50,507 nucleotides of DNA from K189A clade bacterium (GTDB lineage: Bacteria > Pseudomonadota > Gammaproteobacteria > Pseudomonadales > Azotimanducaceae): contig CACOYI010000008.1 of the NCBI GenBank assembly GCA_902631405.1, forward strand, positions 1-50,507. Reading direction: 5' to 3'. Shown here piece after piece: positions 42,649-50,507 of the stretch (positions within the stretch are counted from its first letter, which is position 1; every line of letters starts with the position of its first letter). The notes below the pieces were generated by a model. It was not told the DNA's origin. It did not search any database and saw only the letters and a program-made list of their open reading frames with translations. The position numbers and the translations under genes were made by a program.

Positions 42649-45210
42649 CTATTTTTTGGTATTCAGCGCAATTCGGCCGTCGGTATACTCAGCATGAATA
42701 GTTTCTCCCGGCAAAAACTCTCCCGCCAGGATGGCCGTTGATAATGAATCTTCAAGCATCCGCTGAATACATCTTTTTAGCGGGCGGGCACCGTAAACTT
42801 CATCATAACCATTCTCCACCAGTCCTTCGAGAGCCTCGTCAGAGACTTTCAGCAATAGGTCTTGCTCTGAAAGCCTGGCGTTCAAGAGTTCGACTTGTAA
42901 CTTCGCGATTCCCCGAGTGTCGTCCCTGCTCAAAGGTTGAAATACCACCATCTCATCTATTCGGTTTACGAATTCCGGTCTAAAATGCTGCGCAACAATT
43001 CCTTTCACCGCGTTTTCCGTCGATCCGGCATCTTGACCCGCCATCGATTGAATTGCCTTAGAACCTAGGTTCGAAGTCATCACAATTATACAATTACTGA
43101 AGTCTACCGTGCGTCCATGGCCGTCCGTCAAACGTCCGTCATCGAAAACCTGCAATAAAAGGTTGAACACGTCAGCATGAGCCTTTTCAATCTCGTCTAA
43201 AAGTATTAGGGAGTAAGGTCTTCTCCTAACTGCTTCAGTGAGATATCCCCCAGATTCATAACCCACGTAACCCGGAGGCGCGCCAACCAATCGGGATACA
43301 GAATGTTTCTCCATAAATTCCGACATATCGATTCGAACCATTGCCTCATGGCTATCGTAAAGCGTCTCTGATATCGCCTTAGCGAGCTCAGTCTTACCTA
43401 CTCCGGTAGGTCCAAGAAACAGAAAAGTTCCATTAGGTTTGTTTACCTCAGCAAGACCTGACCGGGATCTCCTTACCGCTCTGCTTACAGCCCGAACGGC
43501 TTCAGCCTGACCGATAACCTTTTTCGCTAACAAATCCTCAAGGCCAAGCAGCTTTTCCCTCTCCCCCGAAAATAATTTTGCAACCGGAATCCCTGTCCAA
43601 TTGGCAACAACTTCGCCTATTTCTTCATCCGTGACCTTATCTCGTATCAAGCCTGTTGAATTCTCATGCGAGACGGTTGAGCTAATATGCTTTTCAAGGG
43701 CGGGAATCGTTCCGTACTGAAGCTCCGACATTTTCGCAAGGTCTCCAGCTCTCTTTGCAGCGGAGAATTCTTGCCTGGCGGACTCCAATTCCTCTTTAGA
43801 ATCCTGGGCTGATTTCATTGCGCTTCTTTCAGAGTGTAACTTCTCTTCCTGTTCGGTATATTCCTGTTCTAGCGTGGAGATCGAAGCCCGTAAGCTTGTC
43901 AACCTTTCCTGACTTGCCGCGTCTTCTTCTTTCTTGAGAGCCTCCGCTTCCATGCGTTGCTGCATCAGCTTACGCTCTAATTTATCCATGGCTTCAGGCT
44001 TAGAGTCCATTTCTAGCCGAATTCGACTCGCGGCTTCATCCACCAGGTCGATCGCTTTATCGGGTAAACGCCTATCCGATATATATCGATGAGAGAGCGT
44101 TACAGCAGAGATGATCGCGGGGTCAGTAATATCCACTCCGTGGTGGATTTCGTACCGCTCTTTCAGGCCTCGCAAAATGGCGATAGAGCTATCTATATCG
44201 GGCTCGTCGACTAGTACTTTTTGAAAACGTCTTTCCAACGCAGCGTCTTTCTCGATGTTGTCTCGATACTCGTCAAGAGTCGTCGCGCCAACACAGTGTA
44301 ATTCTCCTCTCGCCAACGCCGGCTTGAGCATGTTGCTTGCGTCCATCGCCCCCTCAGCGGCGCCAGCTCCTACAACTGTGTGTAGTTCATCGATAAATAG
44401 AATGATACTGCCCTCCTCCTTCGCGAGCTCACTCAATACCGCCTTCAATCTCTCTTCAAACTCCCCTCTGAATTTAGCCCCCGCAATAAGCGCTCCCATA
44501 TCCAGAGAGAGAACCCTCTTTCCTCTTAAAGTCTCGGGCACTTCGTTATTGACTATCCTTTGCGCCAAACCTTCGACAATTGCCGTTTTACCTACACCAG
44601 GTTCACCAATCAGCACTGGGTTATTCTTGGTCCTACGTTGCAGCACCTGAAGAGTTCGACGGATCTCATCATCCCGACCGATGACAGGATCCAGCTTCCC
44701 GTCTAGTGCTCTTTGGGTCAGGTCTACCGCGTATTTTTTCAACGCTTCTCTTTTATCCTCTGCATTCTTCTCATTCACAACACCATCCTCTCTCAACTGA
44801 TCAATTTCTTGCCTGAACTTTCGCGGCGATAGCCCCAATTGCTCGATACAAAGTGCCAGACATGGATTTTCCAACAATGCTAGCGAAACCCAATCTTCTG
44901 AAACGTAACCATCACCGGCGCACGCGGCATGTTTTGACGCCTGCGATAGACATGATAAGAGAGATGCGGACGGTCGTAATTCTGTCACCCTTGAGCCTAG
45001 CGTGGGCAACTTAGCTATGAGAGCCTTCGCCTTCTGATCAAACTCAGCGCGGTTTTCGGCCAGGAATCTGGTCAAAAGCGCATCCTCATTCTCCAAAATC
45101 CCAATAATCAAATGCTCAGGTCCAATCTCCGCATGTCGGTTTTGTATTGCTAATTCATGTGCGGAAGAAAATGCTTTCTCCACCCTATCTGTATATTTGT
45201 TTGGATTCAT
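42649..45210 (-). CDS. clpB: Disaggregase ClpB
   Basis: ClpB dissolves protein aggregates with DnaK. The 853-residue protein has the Clp N-domain, the first AAA+ module (Walker [24 protein letters not shown]), the long M-domain coiled coil (about residues 410-525) and the second module ([24 protein letters not shown]), ending [13 protein letters not shown]. All motifs are intact. It stands alone behind a sigma-32-like promoter; its ribosome-binding site is weak. Confidence 0.97.
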   Translation of the reverse strand: MNPNKYTDRVEKAFSSAHELAIQNRHAEIGPEHLIIGILENEDALLTRFLAENRAEFDQKAKALIAKLPTLGSRVTELRPSASLLSCLSQASKHAACAGDGYVSEDWVSLALLENPCLALCIEQLGLSPRKFRQEIDQLREDGVVNEKNAEDKREALKKYAVDLTQRALDGKLDPVIGRDDEIRRTLQVLQRRTKNNPVLIGEPGVGKTAIVEGLAQRIVNNEVPETLRGKRVLSLDMGALIAGAKFRGEFEERLKAVLSELAKEEGSIILFIDELHTVVGAGAAEGAMDASNMLKPALARGELHCVGATTLDEYRDNIEKDAALERRFQKVLVDEPDIDSSIAILRGLKERYEIHHGVDITDPAIISAVTLSHRYISDRRLPDKAIDLVDEAASRIRLEMDSKPEAMDKLERKLMQQRMEAEALKKEEDAASQERLTSLRASISTLEQEYTEQEEKLHSERSAMKSAQDSKEELESARQEFSAAKRAGDLAKMSELQYGTIPALEKHISSTVSHENSTGLIRDKVTDEEIGEVVANWTGIPVAKLFSGEREKLLGLEDLLAKKVIGQAEAVRAVSRAVRRSRSGLAEVNKPNGTFLFLGPTGVGKTELAKAISETLYDSHEAMVRIDMSEFMEKHSVSRLVGAPPGYVGYESGGYLTEAVRRRPYSLILLDEIEKAHADVFNLLLQVFDDGRLTDGHGRTVDFSNCIIVMTSNLGSKAIQSMAGQDAGSTENAVKGIVAQHFRPEFVNRIDEMVVFQPLSRDDTRGIAKLQVELLNARLSEQDLLLKVSDEALEGLVENGYDEVYGARPLKRCIQRMLEDSLSTAILAGEFLPGETIHAEYTDGRIALNTKK

Positions 45211-45239
45211 TATCTGTAGTCTTCTTACGTCTTTTTATT

Positions 45240-45267
45240 TTTTGGAGTTCAAACGAGCTTTTTCAAG
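45240..45267 (-). promoter_or_regulatory. Sigma-32 heat-shock promoter of clpB
   Basis: CTTGAAA (45267-45261) matches the sigma-32 -35 consensus exactly, and CTCCAAAA (45247-45240) is a partial match to CCCCATNT with a 13-nt spacer. Transcription would start about 25 nt ahead of the clpB ATG. Confidence 0.65.
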
Positions 45268-45325
45268 TGCTAATTTCACCCACATATGACAGAAGATTAA
45301 TATCGTAGAGGTTTTGTGCAGGCGG

Positions 45326-45844
45326 ATGATTAGAGAGGAACAGTTCGAACCTAGAGGTGAGCTTGAGCCCATAGGCAGAATAACGCTTAAGCCCAATCAG
45401 TCGTTAAGCTGGAGGGCTCTCAGAATCTTCTTGATTTGCTTTGCCCTCTTATCGGGATCGATCGCTATTGCCTTCCTATTTTTAGGATATTGGATAATTC
45501 TACCTCTTGCCGGCGCTGAGTTTTTAATCGTATCGCTATGCCTCTGGTTGTGCTTAAAACGTTCCGCTATCCAGGAGGTAATCACATTCAGTAAATCGCG
45601 GATAAAGATTGAAAAAGGATCAGACGTGCCATCCGAGAGCTATCACTGGGAGAGATTTTATACAAAGCTTCTCGTTGAGAGTTCGCCCTCTTCTCTGCAC
45701 CGGAATAGAATCTGGATATCTCACAAAAATTCAAAAGTCGAGATAGGATCATTCCTCACCGCCACGGAGCAAGAGAGACTGGTAAGGTCTTTTGGCGATT
45801 TAATAACGCGATCCGACAATTACCCATCAGCAGCCCAGGGATGA
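45326..45844 (+). CDS. DUF2244 membrane protein
   Basis: From the ATG at 45326 the protein has 172 residues with two adjacent transmembrane helices (IFLICFALLSGSIAIAFLFL and LPLAGAEFLIVSLCLWLCL) and a C-terminal cytoplasmic part (ITFSKSRIKIEKG, HWERFYTKL, IGSFLTATEQERLV). This is the DUF2244 layout, with LKPNQSLSWRALRIF before the first helix. Its role is unknown; in proteobacteria it is often near respiratory genes. A TTG four codons upstream is a possible alternative start. It is divergent from clpB. Confidence 0.8.
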   Translation: MIREEQFEPRGELEPIGRITLKPNQSLSWRALRIFLICFALLSGSIAIAFLFLGYWIILPLAGAEFLIVSLCLWLCLKRSAIQEVITFSKSRIKIEKGSDVPSESYHWERFYTKLLVESSPSSLHRNRIWISHKNSKVEIGSFLTATEQERLVRSFGDLITRSDNYPSAAQG

Positions 45845-45896
45845 GAATAAACTCCTCTAAAAAACGAGTACAGCATCTACTAATCCGGAAATATCC

Positions 45897-46424
45897 ATGA
45901 TGCATGGCTTGAAAAATCGGGTGCAAAAGATGATCCCGGACAAAGAGTCCATACGCAGGAATAAGGGGTTACGACCGATTAGGCATATGCTTGGTCGAGC
46001 CAATCTTTGGAGTGTTAACAGAAAGAACGTCTCGCTAGCTGTGTCAATTGGACTCTTTGCTGCTTTTATCCCTGTACCTTCGCAAATGCTTCTGGCCGCC
46101 ATATTTGCAGTCTGGATGAAAGCGAATCTTCCAATCAGTGTTGCGACAGTTTGGATAAGCAACCCACTAACCATGGGCCCTATGTTCTACTTTTGCTACA
46201 AACTAGGCGCCTGGCTCCTCGACCTTCAGTTAGCCGCGGGCGAGGTTGAGTGGAGCATAAGCTGGCTAAGCGACAACGCCGGAAAGATCGGCTACCCATT
46301 CTTACTAGGCTGTCTCGTCTGCTCCTGGGTTTCGGCCATTTCAGGTTTCGTTATTGTACGAGTGTTCTGGAATGTTATGGTTATTAGCAAGTGGAAAGCT
46401 AGGCAACTTCGGAATCGAGGTTAG
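45897..46424 (+). CDS. DUF2062 membrane protein
   Basis: The 175-residue protein has the DUF2062 pattern: a basic N-terminus (NKGLRPIRHMLGRANLW), VSLAVSIGLFAAFIPVP, ATVWISNPLTMGPMFYFCYKLGAWLL and a last helix VSAISGFVIVRVFW. These are integral membrane proteins of unknown function, sometimes found with lipid or glycan genes. It lies 52 nt after the DUF2244 gene and ends with a 4-nt convergent overlap with lolE. Confidence 0.85.
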   Translation: MMHGLKNRVQKMIPDKESIRRNKGLRPIRHMLGRANLWSVNRKNVSLAVSIGLFAAFIPVPSQMLLAAIFAVWMKANLPISVATVWISNPLTMGPMFYFCYKLGAWLLDLQLAAGEVEWSISWLSDNAGKIGYPFLLGCLVCSWVSAISGFVIVRVFWNVMVISKWKARQLRNRG

Positions 46425-47650
46425 GATAGGTTGTCAACCACATTTAACTGAGTCGCCTTGCTCGCCGGCAAATATGCCGCCCACACAGATAAAGTCATTG
46501 CACCTAAACCGATCAGGAATAATTGATACTTTTCTATTTTTATAGGCACAACTAAAAAATAAGAACCCTCCAGAAGATGATAACCGGTAAGCTTCGATGC
46601 TAAAGCAATCAGCTCATTCGCATTATTTGTCAGAACTATGCCGAGGACGGCTCCAAAAATAGCGCTCAGCAGCCCCACGAAAAGACCCTGAAGCAAGAAA
46701 ATATTTCGGATGAATTGCCGATCAGCACCAAATGTCATAAGAACCGCGATGTCGCGCCTCTTATCACTTACTTTCATCACTTGACCGGACACAATACTGA
46801 AACTCGCTAAAACTAAAATTAAAAAAAGCAGAGTAGCCATGATGCTCTTCTCCATCTTGACCGCCCTAAACAATTCTCCATAATCCCCGGTCCAGTCTTG
46901 AAAATATTGCTTCGGCAACAAGTCTGCAGCGATGAAGTTCTGTTCGATTCTAGTCCTGACACTTTCAATCTTTGACGGGTCTTTCAATTGCGCGGCCACA
47001 CCTTTTTCGCCAAGAGAGGACCAGTCTTCCATCGATCGACTTTCAATATTCATTAGCACGAGTGATGAATCCGCTTCTGACCCCAGCTCAAAAACACCGG
47101 CCAGAAAGACACGTTGCGATTTAACCGCCAATCTTTCGCCGTCCCTTGAGAGAAATAAGAGTTCAAATGGGTCTCCCAAATCTAAGCCGAGTGCAAAAGC
47201 TAACGGAACACCGAGAAAGGAAGCGCTTTCCATGTGGCGAAGACGTTCAAGCGCATCCGAACCGACACTACCCCTGAAAAGACGGTTGGTCATTAAGGTG
47301 TCGGGGGACATCGCAATCAGTTTAAGCGGTAGCGGACTCTCAGGATGATGAACGAGCGCGAATCCCTCGAAATATTCCGTGGTGCTCATCACCGCTGAGT
47401 CTGCGGCCAAAAGATCTTTTACCTCGGGATTGCGATCAGCATTCTCAAGCTTGACGTGAGGTACAACCCCCAACAACCTCTCTTCTAATTCTTGCTGGAA
47501 TCCATTCATGACGCTCAGTACTAAGACCATCGTCGCTATGCCGAGAGACATTCCCGTAACAGATATCCAGATGATGAATCTTGACATTTTAGTGCCGCCC
47601 TGAGACATCAAACGCTGTGCCGTAAGGTAGGTAAAAACCGCGCGCTTCAT
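46421..47650 (-). CDS. lolE: Lipoprotein-releasing ABC transporter permease LolE
   Basis: LolE is one of two permeases that extract lipoproteins from the inner membrane. The 409-residue protein has one N-terminal and three C-terminal transmembrane helices around a periplasmic domain (ATMVLVLSVMNGFQQELEERLLGVVPHV, MKVSDKRRDIAVLMTFGAD). It is paralogous to the gene at 48338. Its ATG overlaps the lolD stop (ATGA). Assignment as LolE rather than LolC rests on gene order. Confidence 0.85.
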   Translation of the reverse strand: MKRAVFTYLTAQRLMSQGGTKMSRFIIWISVTGMSLGIATMVLVLSVMNGFQQELEERLLGVVPHVKLENADRNPEVKDLLAADSAVMSTTEYFEGFALVHHPESPLPLKLIAMSPDTLMTNRLFRGSVGSDALERLRHMESASFLGVPLAFALGLDLGDPFELLFLSRDGERLAVKSQRVFLAGVFELGSEADSSLVLMNIESRSMEDWSSLGEKGVAAQLKDPSKIESVRTRIEQNFIAADLLPKQYFQDWTGDYGELFRAVKMEKSIMATLLFLILVLASFSIVSGQVMKVSDKRRDIAVLMTFGADRQFIRNIFLLQGLFVGLLSAIFGAVLGIVLTNNANELIALASKLTGYHLLEGSYFLVVPIKIEKYQLFLIGLGAMTLSVWAAYLPASKATQLNVVDNLS

Positions 47651-48345
47651 CCAACCTCTGATGCTTCGGACAACAACCCTAAGGACAGCTCTAAAACCCT
47701 ATCAAATCCTGAGAGTAAACTGTGGTCATGAGTAACCATTAATATTGAGCTACCTGAATTAAGCGTGAGCTCTAGCAACAATTCGATCGCGCTCCCTGCG
47801 TTTTCCTCATCGAGATTGCCAGTTGGCTCGTCAGCTAGAACCAGGTCGGGCTTGGAGATGACTGCCCGCGCCAGAGCAACTCGCTGTCTTTCACCACCCG
47901 ATAGCTGTGAAGGCTTGTGATTTGCTCGATCCGCAAGACCTAAGCGCTCCAACAATTCCTTGCCCAACTTGTCAGCCTCTTTCTTTCCTGAGCCTGATAG
48001 ACGCAGTGGCATGCAGATATTTTCCAATGCATCGAATTCTGGGAGCAGATGATGTTGCTGATATATGAATCCCATGTGTTTCATCCTAATCGCAGCTCGG
48101 GCGTCTGGACTAAGACCTGAAAGTTGCAGACCTCCAACTTTAATCGCCCCTGAATCAAGATCATCTAGACCTGCAAGCAAATGAAGCAGTGTGCTTTTGC
48201 CAGAACCAGAACGCCCCACAATTGCGACCCTGTCTCCGGGCATCAGATCAAATGAGGCACCGTTTAAAATATCGATACTATCCGTCCCTTGTCGATAACT
48301 TTTGAAGATCGACTGGGCAGATAGAATTGGCACTGGATTATTCAT
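47647..48345 (-). CDS. lolD: Lipoprotein-releasing ATPase LolD
   Basis: LolD energises lipoprotein release to LolA. The 232-residue ABC ATPase has Walker [20 protein letters not shown], the Lol-specific Q-loop context [21 protein letters not shown], signature [14 protein letters not shown] and Walker [13 protein letters not shown]. It overlaps lolC by 8 nt and lolE by 4 nt, so all three are coupled. Confidence 0.95.
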   Translation of the reverse strand: MNNPVPILSAQSIFKSYRQGTDSIDILNGASFDLMPGDRVAIVGRSGSGKSTLLHLLAGLDDLDSGAIKVGGLQLSGLSPDARAAIRMKHMGFIYQQHHLLPEFDALENICMPLRLSGSGKKEADKLGKELLERLGLADRANHKPSQLSGGERQRVALARAVISKPDLVLADEPTGNLDEENAGSAIELLLELTLNSGSSILMVTHDHSLLSGFDRVLELSLGLLSEASEVG

Positions 48346-49573
48346 AAGCCAGCACCTCAGCCGGAGGAGATTGACCAGCCCGCCAAGCCGGAAAAATCAC
48401 GGCGAAGAATGACAGCAATATGGTCAACAAAAAAATAAGGGCGACGTCCGTTAGAAAAAAACTTAGAGGCAAGTAATCGATAAAATATTGAGACATGGGG
48501 TTGAACCCTATGAGTTGCTCGATAATTGGAAGCAGCGATACCAGACCTACGCCAAAAAGCCCTCCCAATAAAACTCCTAAAAAAGCCCCAAAAATGGCAA
48601 GGGCTAATCCCAGAAGCACAAAGGCATAAACGATCTTCCTCGACCTTGCTCCGTTTGTTCGCAGAATCGCTATTGAGGCGGCCTGGCCTTGCACAAGCAT
48701 AGTCATACTTGAGAAAAGATTAAAACACCCAACCCCGATTAGTATCGAAAATAGAAGAAATAGCGTCGCCTTTTGGACAGCGATCGCTTGGTATAGGTTA
48801 CCCAAATAGCTCTTCCAGGATAGCGCTCTGCTTGCATTCGGGATCAAAAGACCATCTAAAAAGCTGCGGGCATCCTCCGTCAAGAAGGGATCTTTTAGGC
48901 GACCATGCAGCCCATTTACGCGAGAATCCGGAAAACGAAGCATTTTTTGAGCAGAGGATAAAGAGATAAATACCGTCGTTGCGTCGAGCGAGGAGCCAGT
49001 TGCAAAGGTATCCACAATTTCGAACTGCTTTTGAAGATAGTTCTGCTCAAAAAGACTAATGCGGAATCGTGGCACTATCAGTGTTACAAAATCCCCGACC
49101 GAAAGGGCCATCTTTTCTGCAACGCTGCTGCCCACCACCACGCCGAATTTCACTCTATCGAGGTCGAGCAAAGTAATTTCGCCAAGATAGTTACCGATAC
49201 TACTAACATTCTCATATTCGGCTGGATCGAAGCCAATAAAATTTATGGGCCGAAGTTCATCCTTAGACGCAATCACTGCCGCACCCTCAGCGACAGGCGC
49301 AAGACCAGAAAGGCCATACATCCCCATCGCAGAGACACTCTCTCTGATATTTTTTATCGGAAATCCAGTTTCTGAGGACAAACTAACCTGCGGTACGACC
49401 TTTAATAATCTCTCCTCTAATTCTTCCTCAAACCCGTTAACAATGGATAAGACCAAGAAAAGAACACCTGTGCTAAGTGCAAGAGAAAGAAAAGCTAACT
49501 TATTGACGGTGCCTGTAAAGCCCGCTCCGTCGCGTAAGAGTCGAAAAGAAAACTCTGTGAAAAAACTATTCAC
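48338..49573 (-). CDS. lolC: Lipoprotein-releasing ABC transporter permease LolC
   Basis: The 411-residue permease has the LolC/LolE fold: an N-terminal helix (AFLSLALSTGVLFLVLSIVNGFEEELEERLLKVVP), a long periplasmic domain and three C-terminal helices (LLFSILIGVGCFNLFSS, then the AILRTNGARSRKIVYAF coupling region). It is first in the lolCDE order. GTG start. It is called LolC by position; sequence alone does not separate it cleanly from LolE. Confidence 0.85.
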   Translation of the reverse strand: MNSFFTEFSFRLLRDGAGFTGTVNKLAFLSLALSTGVLFLVLSIVNGFEEELEERLLKVVPQVSLSSETGFPIKNIRESVSAMGMYGLSGLAPVAEGAAVIASKDELRPINFIGFDPAEYENVSSIGNYLGEITLLDLDRVKFGVVVGSSVAEKMALSVGDFVTLIVPRFRISLFEQNYLQKQFEIVDTFATGSSLDATTVFISLSSAQKMLRFPDSRVNGLHGRLKDPFLTEDARSFLDGLLIPNASRALSWKSYLGNLYQAIAVQKATLFLLFSILIGVGCFNLFSSMTMLVQGQAASIAILRTNGARSRKIVYAFVLLGLALAIFGAFLGVLLGGLFGVGLVSLLPIIEQLIGFNPMSQYFIDYLPLSFFLTDVALIFLLTILLSFFAVIFPAWRAGQSPPAEVLAYE

Positions 49574-49644
49574 ACCGAACCCAAGTTGAGGTCACGAGAT
49601 CCAAGGCCATCGCCATAATGTCTCGAACTTCGATAGCTCTTGAT

Positions 49645-49839
49645 CTACAAGCGTCTTTGGGATTCGGTGTCGCATATAGCTGCGTCACCGCCACAAATCT
49701 CACACTCCATCTCCATTCCCAGCGCCTTCATACCGCCACAACTACCCGCAATCGGCTTGCGACCGAGCAACACGCCGACCGCCATGAGAGCAACAAGGAC
49801 AGAGACGAGAATAAACGCCAAAAAGAAAGTACTTAGCAT
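49645..49839 (-). CDS. nqrM: Na+-NQR maturation factor NqrM (DUF539)
   Basis: The 64-residue protein has one N-terminal transmembrane helix (FFLAFILVSVLVALMAVGVLL) and the conserved cysteines GSCGGM and CEICGG, as in NqrM, which supports metal-centre assembly in NqrD/E of the sodium-pumping NADH:quinone reductase. Its ATG shares one base with the apbE stop (TAATG). This implies that the nqr genes lie just beyond the right edge. Confidence 0.9.
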   Translation of the reverse strand: MLSTFFLAFILVSVLVALMAVGVLLGRKPIAGSCGGMKALGMEMECEICGGDAAICDTESQRRL

Positions 49840-50507
49840 TAATCTGGATCCATCAAAAACAAACTAGTCATGGTAGAAGTATAGCGCTCTATAACCTCCC
49901 CTGTGCTCTTTTTTCTGATCAAAAAAACAGGAATATCATTCTCTTCCGCGAAAGCTATCGACTCTTCTTCACCCATCACCATGAAAGCAGTCGCAAGAGC
50001 ATCTGCACGCATGGTCGATTTGTCGGCAACAGTTACAGAGATCACTCCATTCTGCACCGGTTCCCCGGTTCGCGGATCGATTATATGGGAGACTTTTTTA
50101 CCCCCAGATAATCTAAAATTTCGATAGTCACCCGAGGTCGCAATACCCATATCTTGCAGTAAAAGAACTGAAACAAGACCTTGTCCCATGACCAAACTCG
50201 GTTTTTCTATGCCTATTCGCCAAGACTTCCCTTTTAGGTTTGAACCTCCCGCCTTTATCTCACCGCCAATATCTACCAAGTAGCGAGAGCATCCACTCGC
50301 TTCAATCAGAAGAGCCAGTTCATCTACCGCCTGACCTTTGGCTATTCCCGACATATCTAAATAGAGATCCGCCCTTTCCTTGACTAGTCGAAGCGGTTCC
50401 CCTTCGGTATTGATTATTTCTATCTTCTCAAGACCGGTCCGAATTTGGGCTTGCGCCATTTGCTGTGGCGACGGGTCAGCTGCAAAAGACGATGGTCCGA
50501 ACCCCCA
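49839..50507 (-). CDS. apbE: FAD:protein FMN transferase ApbE (partial)
   Basis: ApbE attaches FMN covalently to NqrB and NqrC. The visible 222 residues carry DMSGIAKGQAVDELA, YLVDIGGEIKA, ATSGDYRNF, SHIIDPRTGEPV, and ADALATAFMVMG, with the metal-binding aspartate near the end. The frame stays open through WGFGP to the window edge; the family is about 340 residues, so the N-terminus with its lipoprotein or signal peptide lies outside. nqrM follows directly. Confidence 0.93.
   Translation of the reverse strand, partial: WGFGPSSFAADPSPQQMAQAQIRTGLEKIEIINTEGEPLRLVKERADLYLDMSGIAKGQAVDELALLIEASGCSRYLVDIGGEIKAGGSNLKGKSWRIGIEKPSLVMGQGLVSVLLLQDMGIATSGDYRNFRLSGGKKVSHIIDPRTGEPVQNGVISVTVADKSTMRADALATAFMVMGEEESIAFAEENDIPVFLIRKKSTGEVIERYTSTMTSLFLMDPD

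Noticed and set aside
1-50507. Mobile elements, CRISPR arrays, defence islands or prophage
   Set aside because: No transposase, integrase, repeat-spacer array, restriction or phage gene was seen; nearly all space is filled by housekeeping genes.

Overview
The window reads as chromosomal core sequence of a Gammaproteobacterium, probably a marine free-living one. Three gene orders support this: yceD-rpmF-fabD-fabG-acpP-fabF-mltG-tmk-holB-tatD beside maf and divergent rluC/rne; exbB-exbD-msbA/lpxK-kdsB with murB; and uvrC-pgsA beside tRNA-Cys. The NqrM/ApbE pair at the right edge points to a sodium-pumping NADH dehydrogenase just outside. I see no insertion sequence, prophage, CRISPR array, rRNA or toxin-antitoxin pair. 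Genes are tightly packed, with many ATGA-type or 7-8 nt overlaps and unusually frequent TTG starts.

Layout. 1-8 kb: a YaiI-like protein, a PaaI-type thioesterase, tRNA-Cys, pgsA, uvrC, a type-5-like uracil-DNA glycosylase, glutaryl-CoA dehydrogenase, a second acyl-CoA dehydrogenase, pyrF (subfamily 2) and ribE. 8.4-14.3 kb: a TonB2-type energy-transduction operon (DUF3450, TtpC-like ExbB, ExbB, ExbD, TonB, TPR protein), then a small secreted protein. 14.4-21.1 kb: a HAD hydrolase, a ribokinase-family kinase, two subunits of a molybdenum hydroxylase without the catalytic subunit, prolidase and a DPP-IV-like peptidase. 21.1-30.3 kb: tatD-holB-tmk-mltG-fabF-acpP-fabG-fabD-rpmF-yceD, then maf and rluC. 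The plsX-fabH and pabC genes often found in this cluster are absent.

30.3-42.3 kb: rne with a long leader, murB, an AlkB-like dioxygenase, an HSD10-like dehydrogenase, kdsB, a single ORF fusing MsbA to LpxK, exbD/exbB, a D-threonine-aldolase-like PLP enzyme and galU. 42.3-50.5 kb: a 78-residue unknown protein behind a strong LexA-box promoter, clpB with a sigma-32-like promoter, DUF2244 and DUF2062 membrane proteins, lolCDE, nqrM and a partial apbE.

Main themes are envelope biogenesis (KdsB, MsbA-LpxK, MurB, MltG, LolCDE, GalU, PgsA), fatty-acid synthesis, DNA repair and outer-membrane energization. The most unusual items are the in-frame MsbA-LpxK fusion and the SOS-type small gene after clpB. 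Also notable are the incomplete molybdenum hydroxylase and a terminator that overlaps the putative ribE promoter. All assignments come from reading the sequence; no database search was possible.
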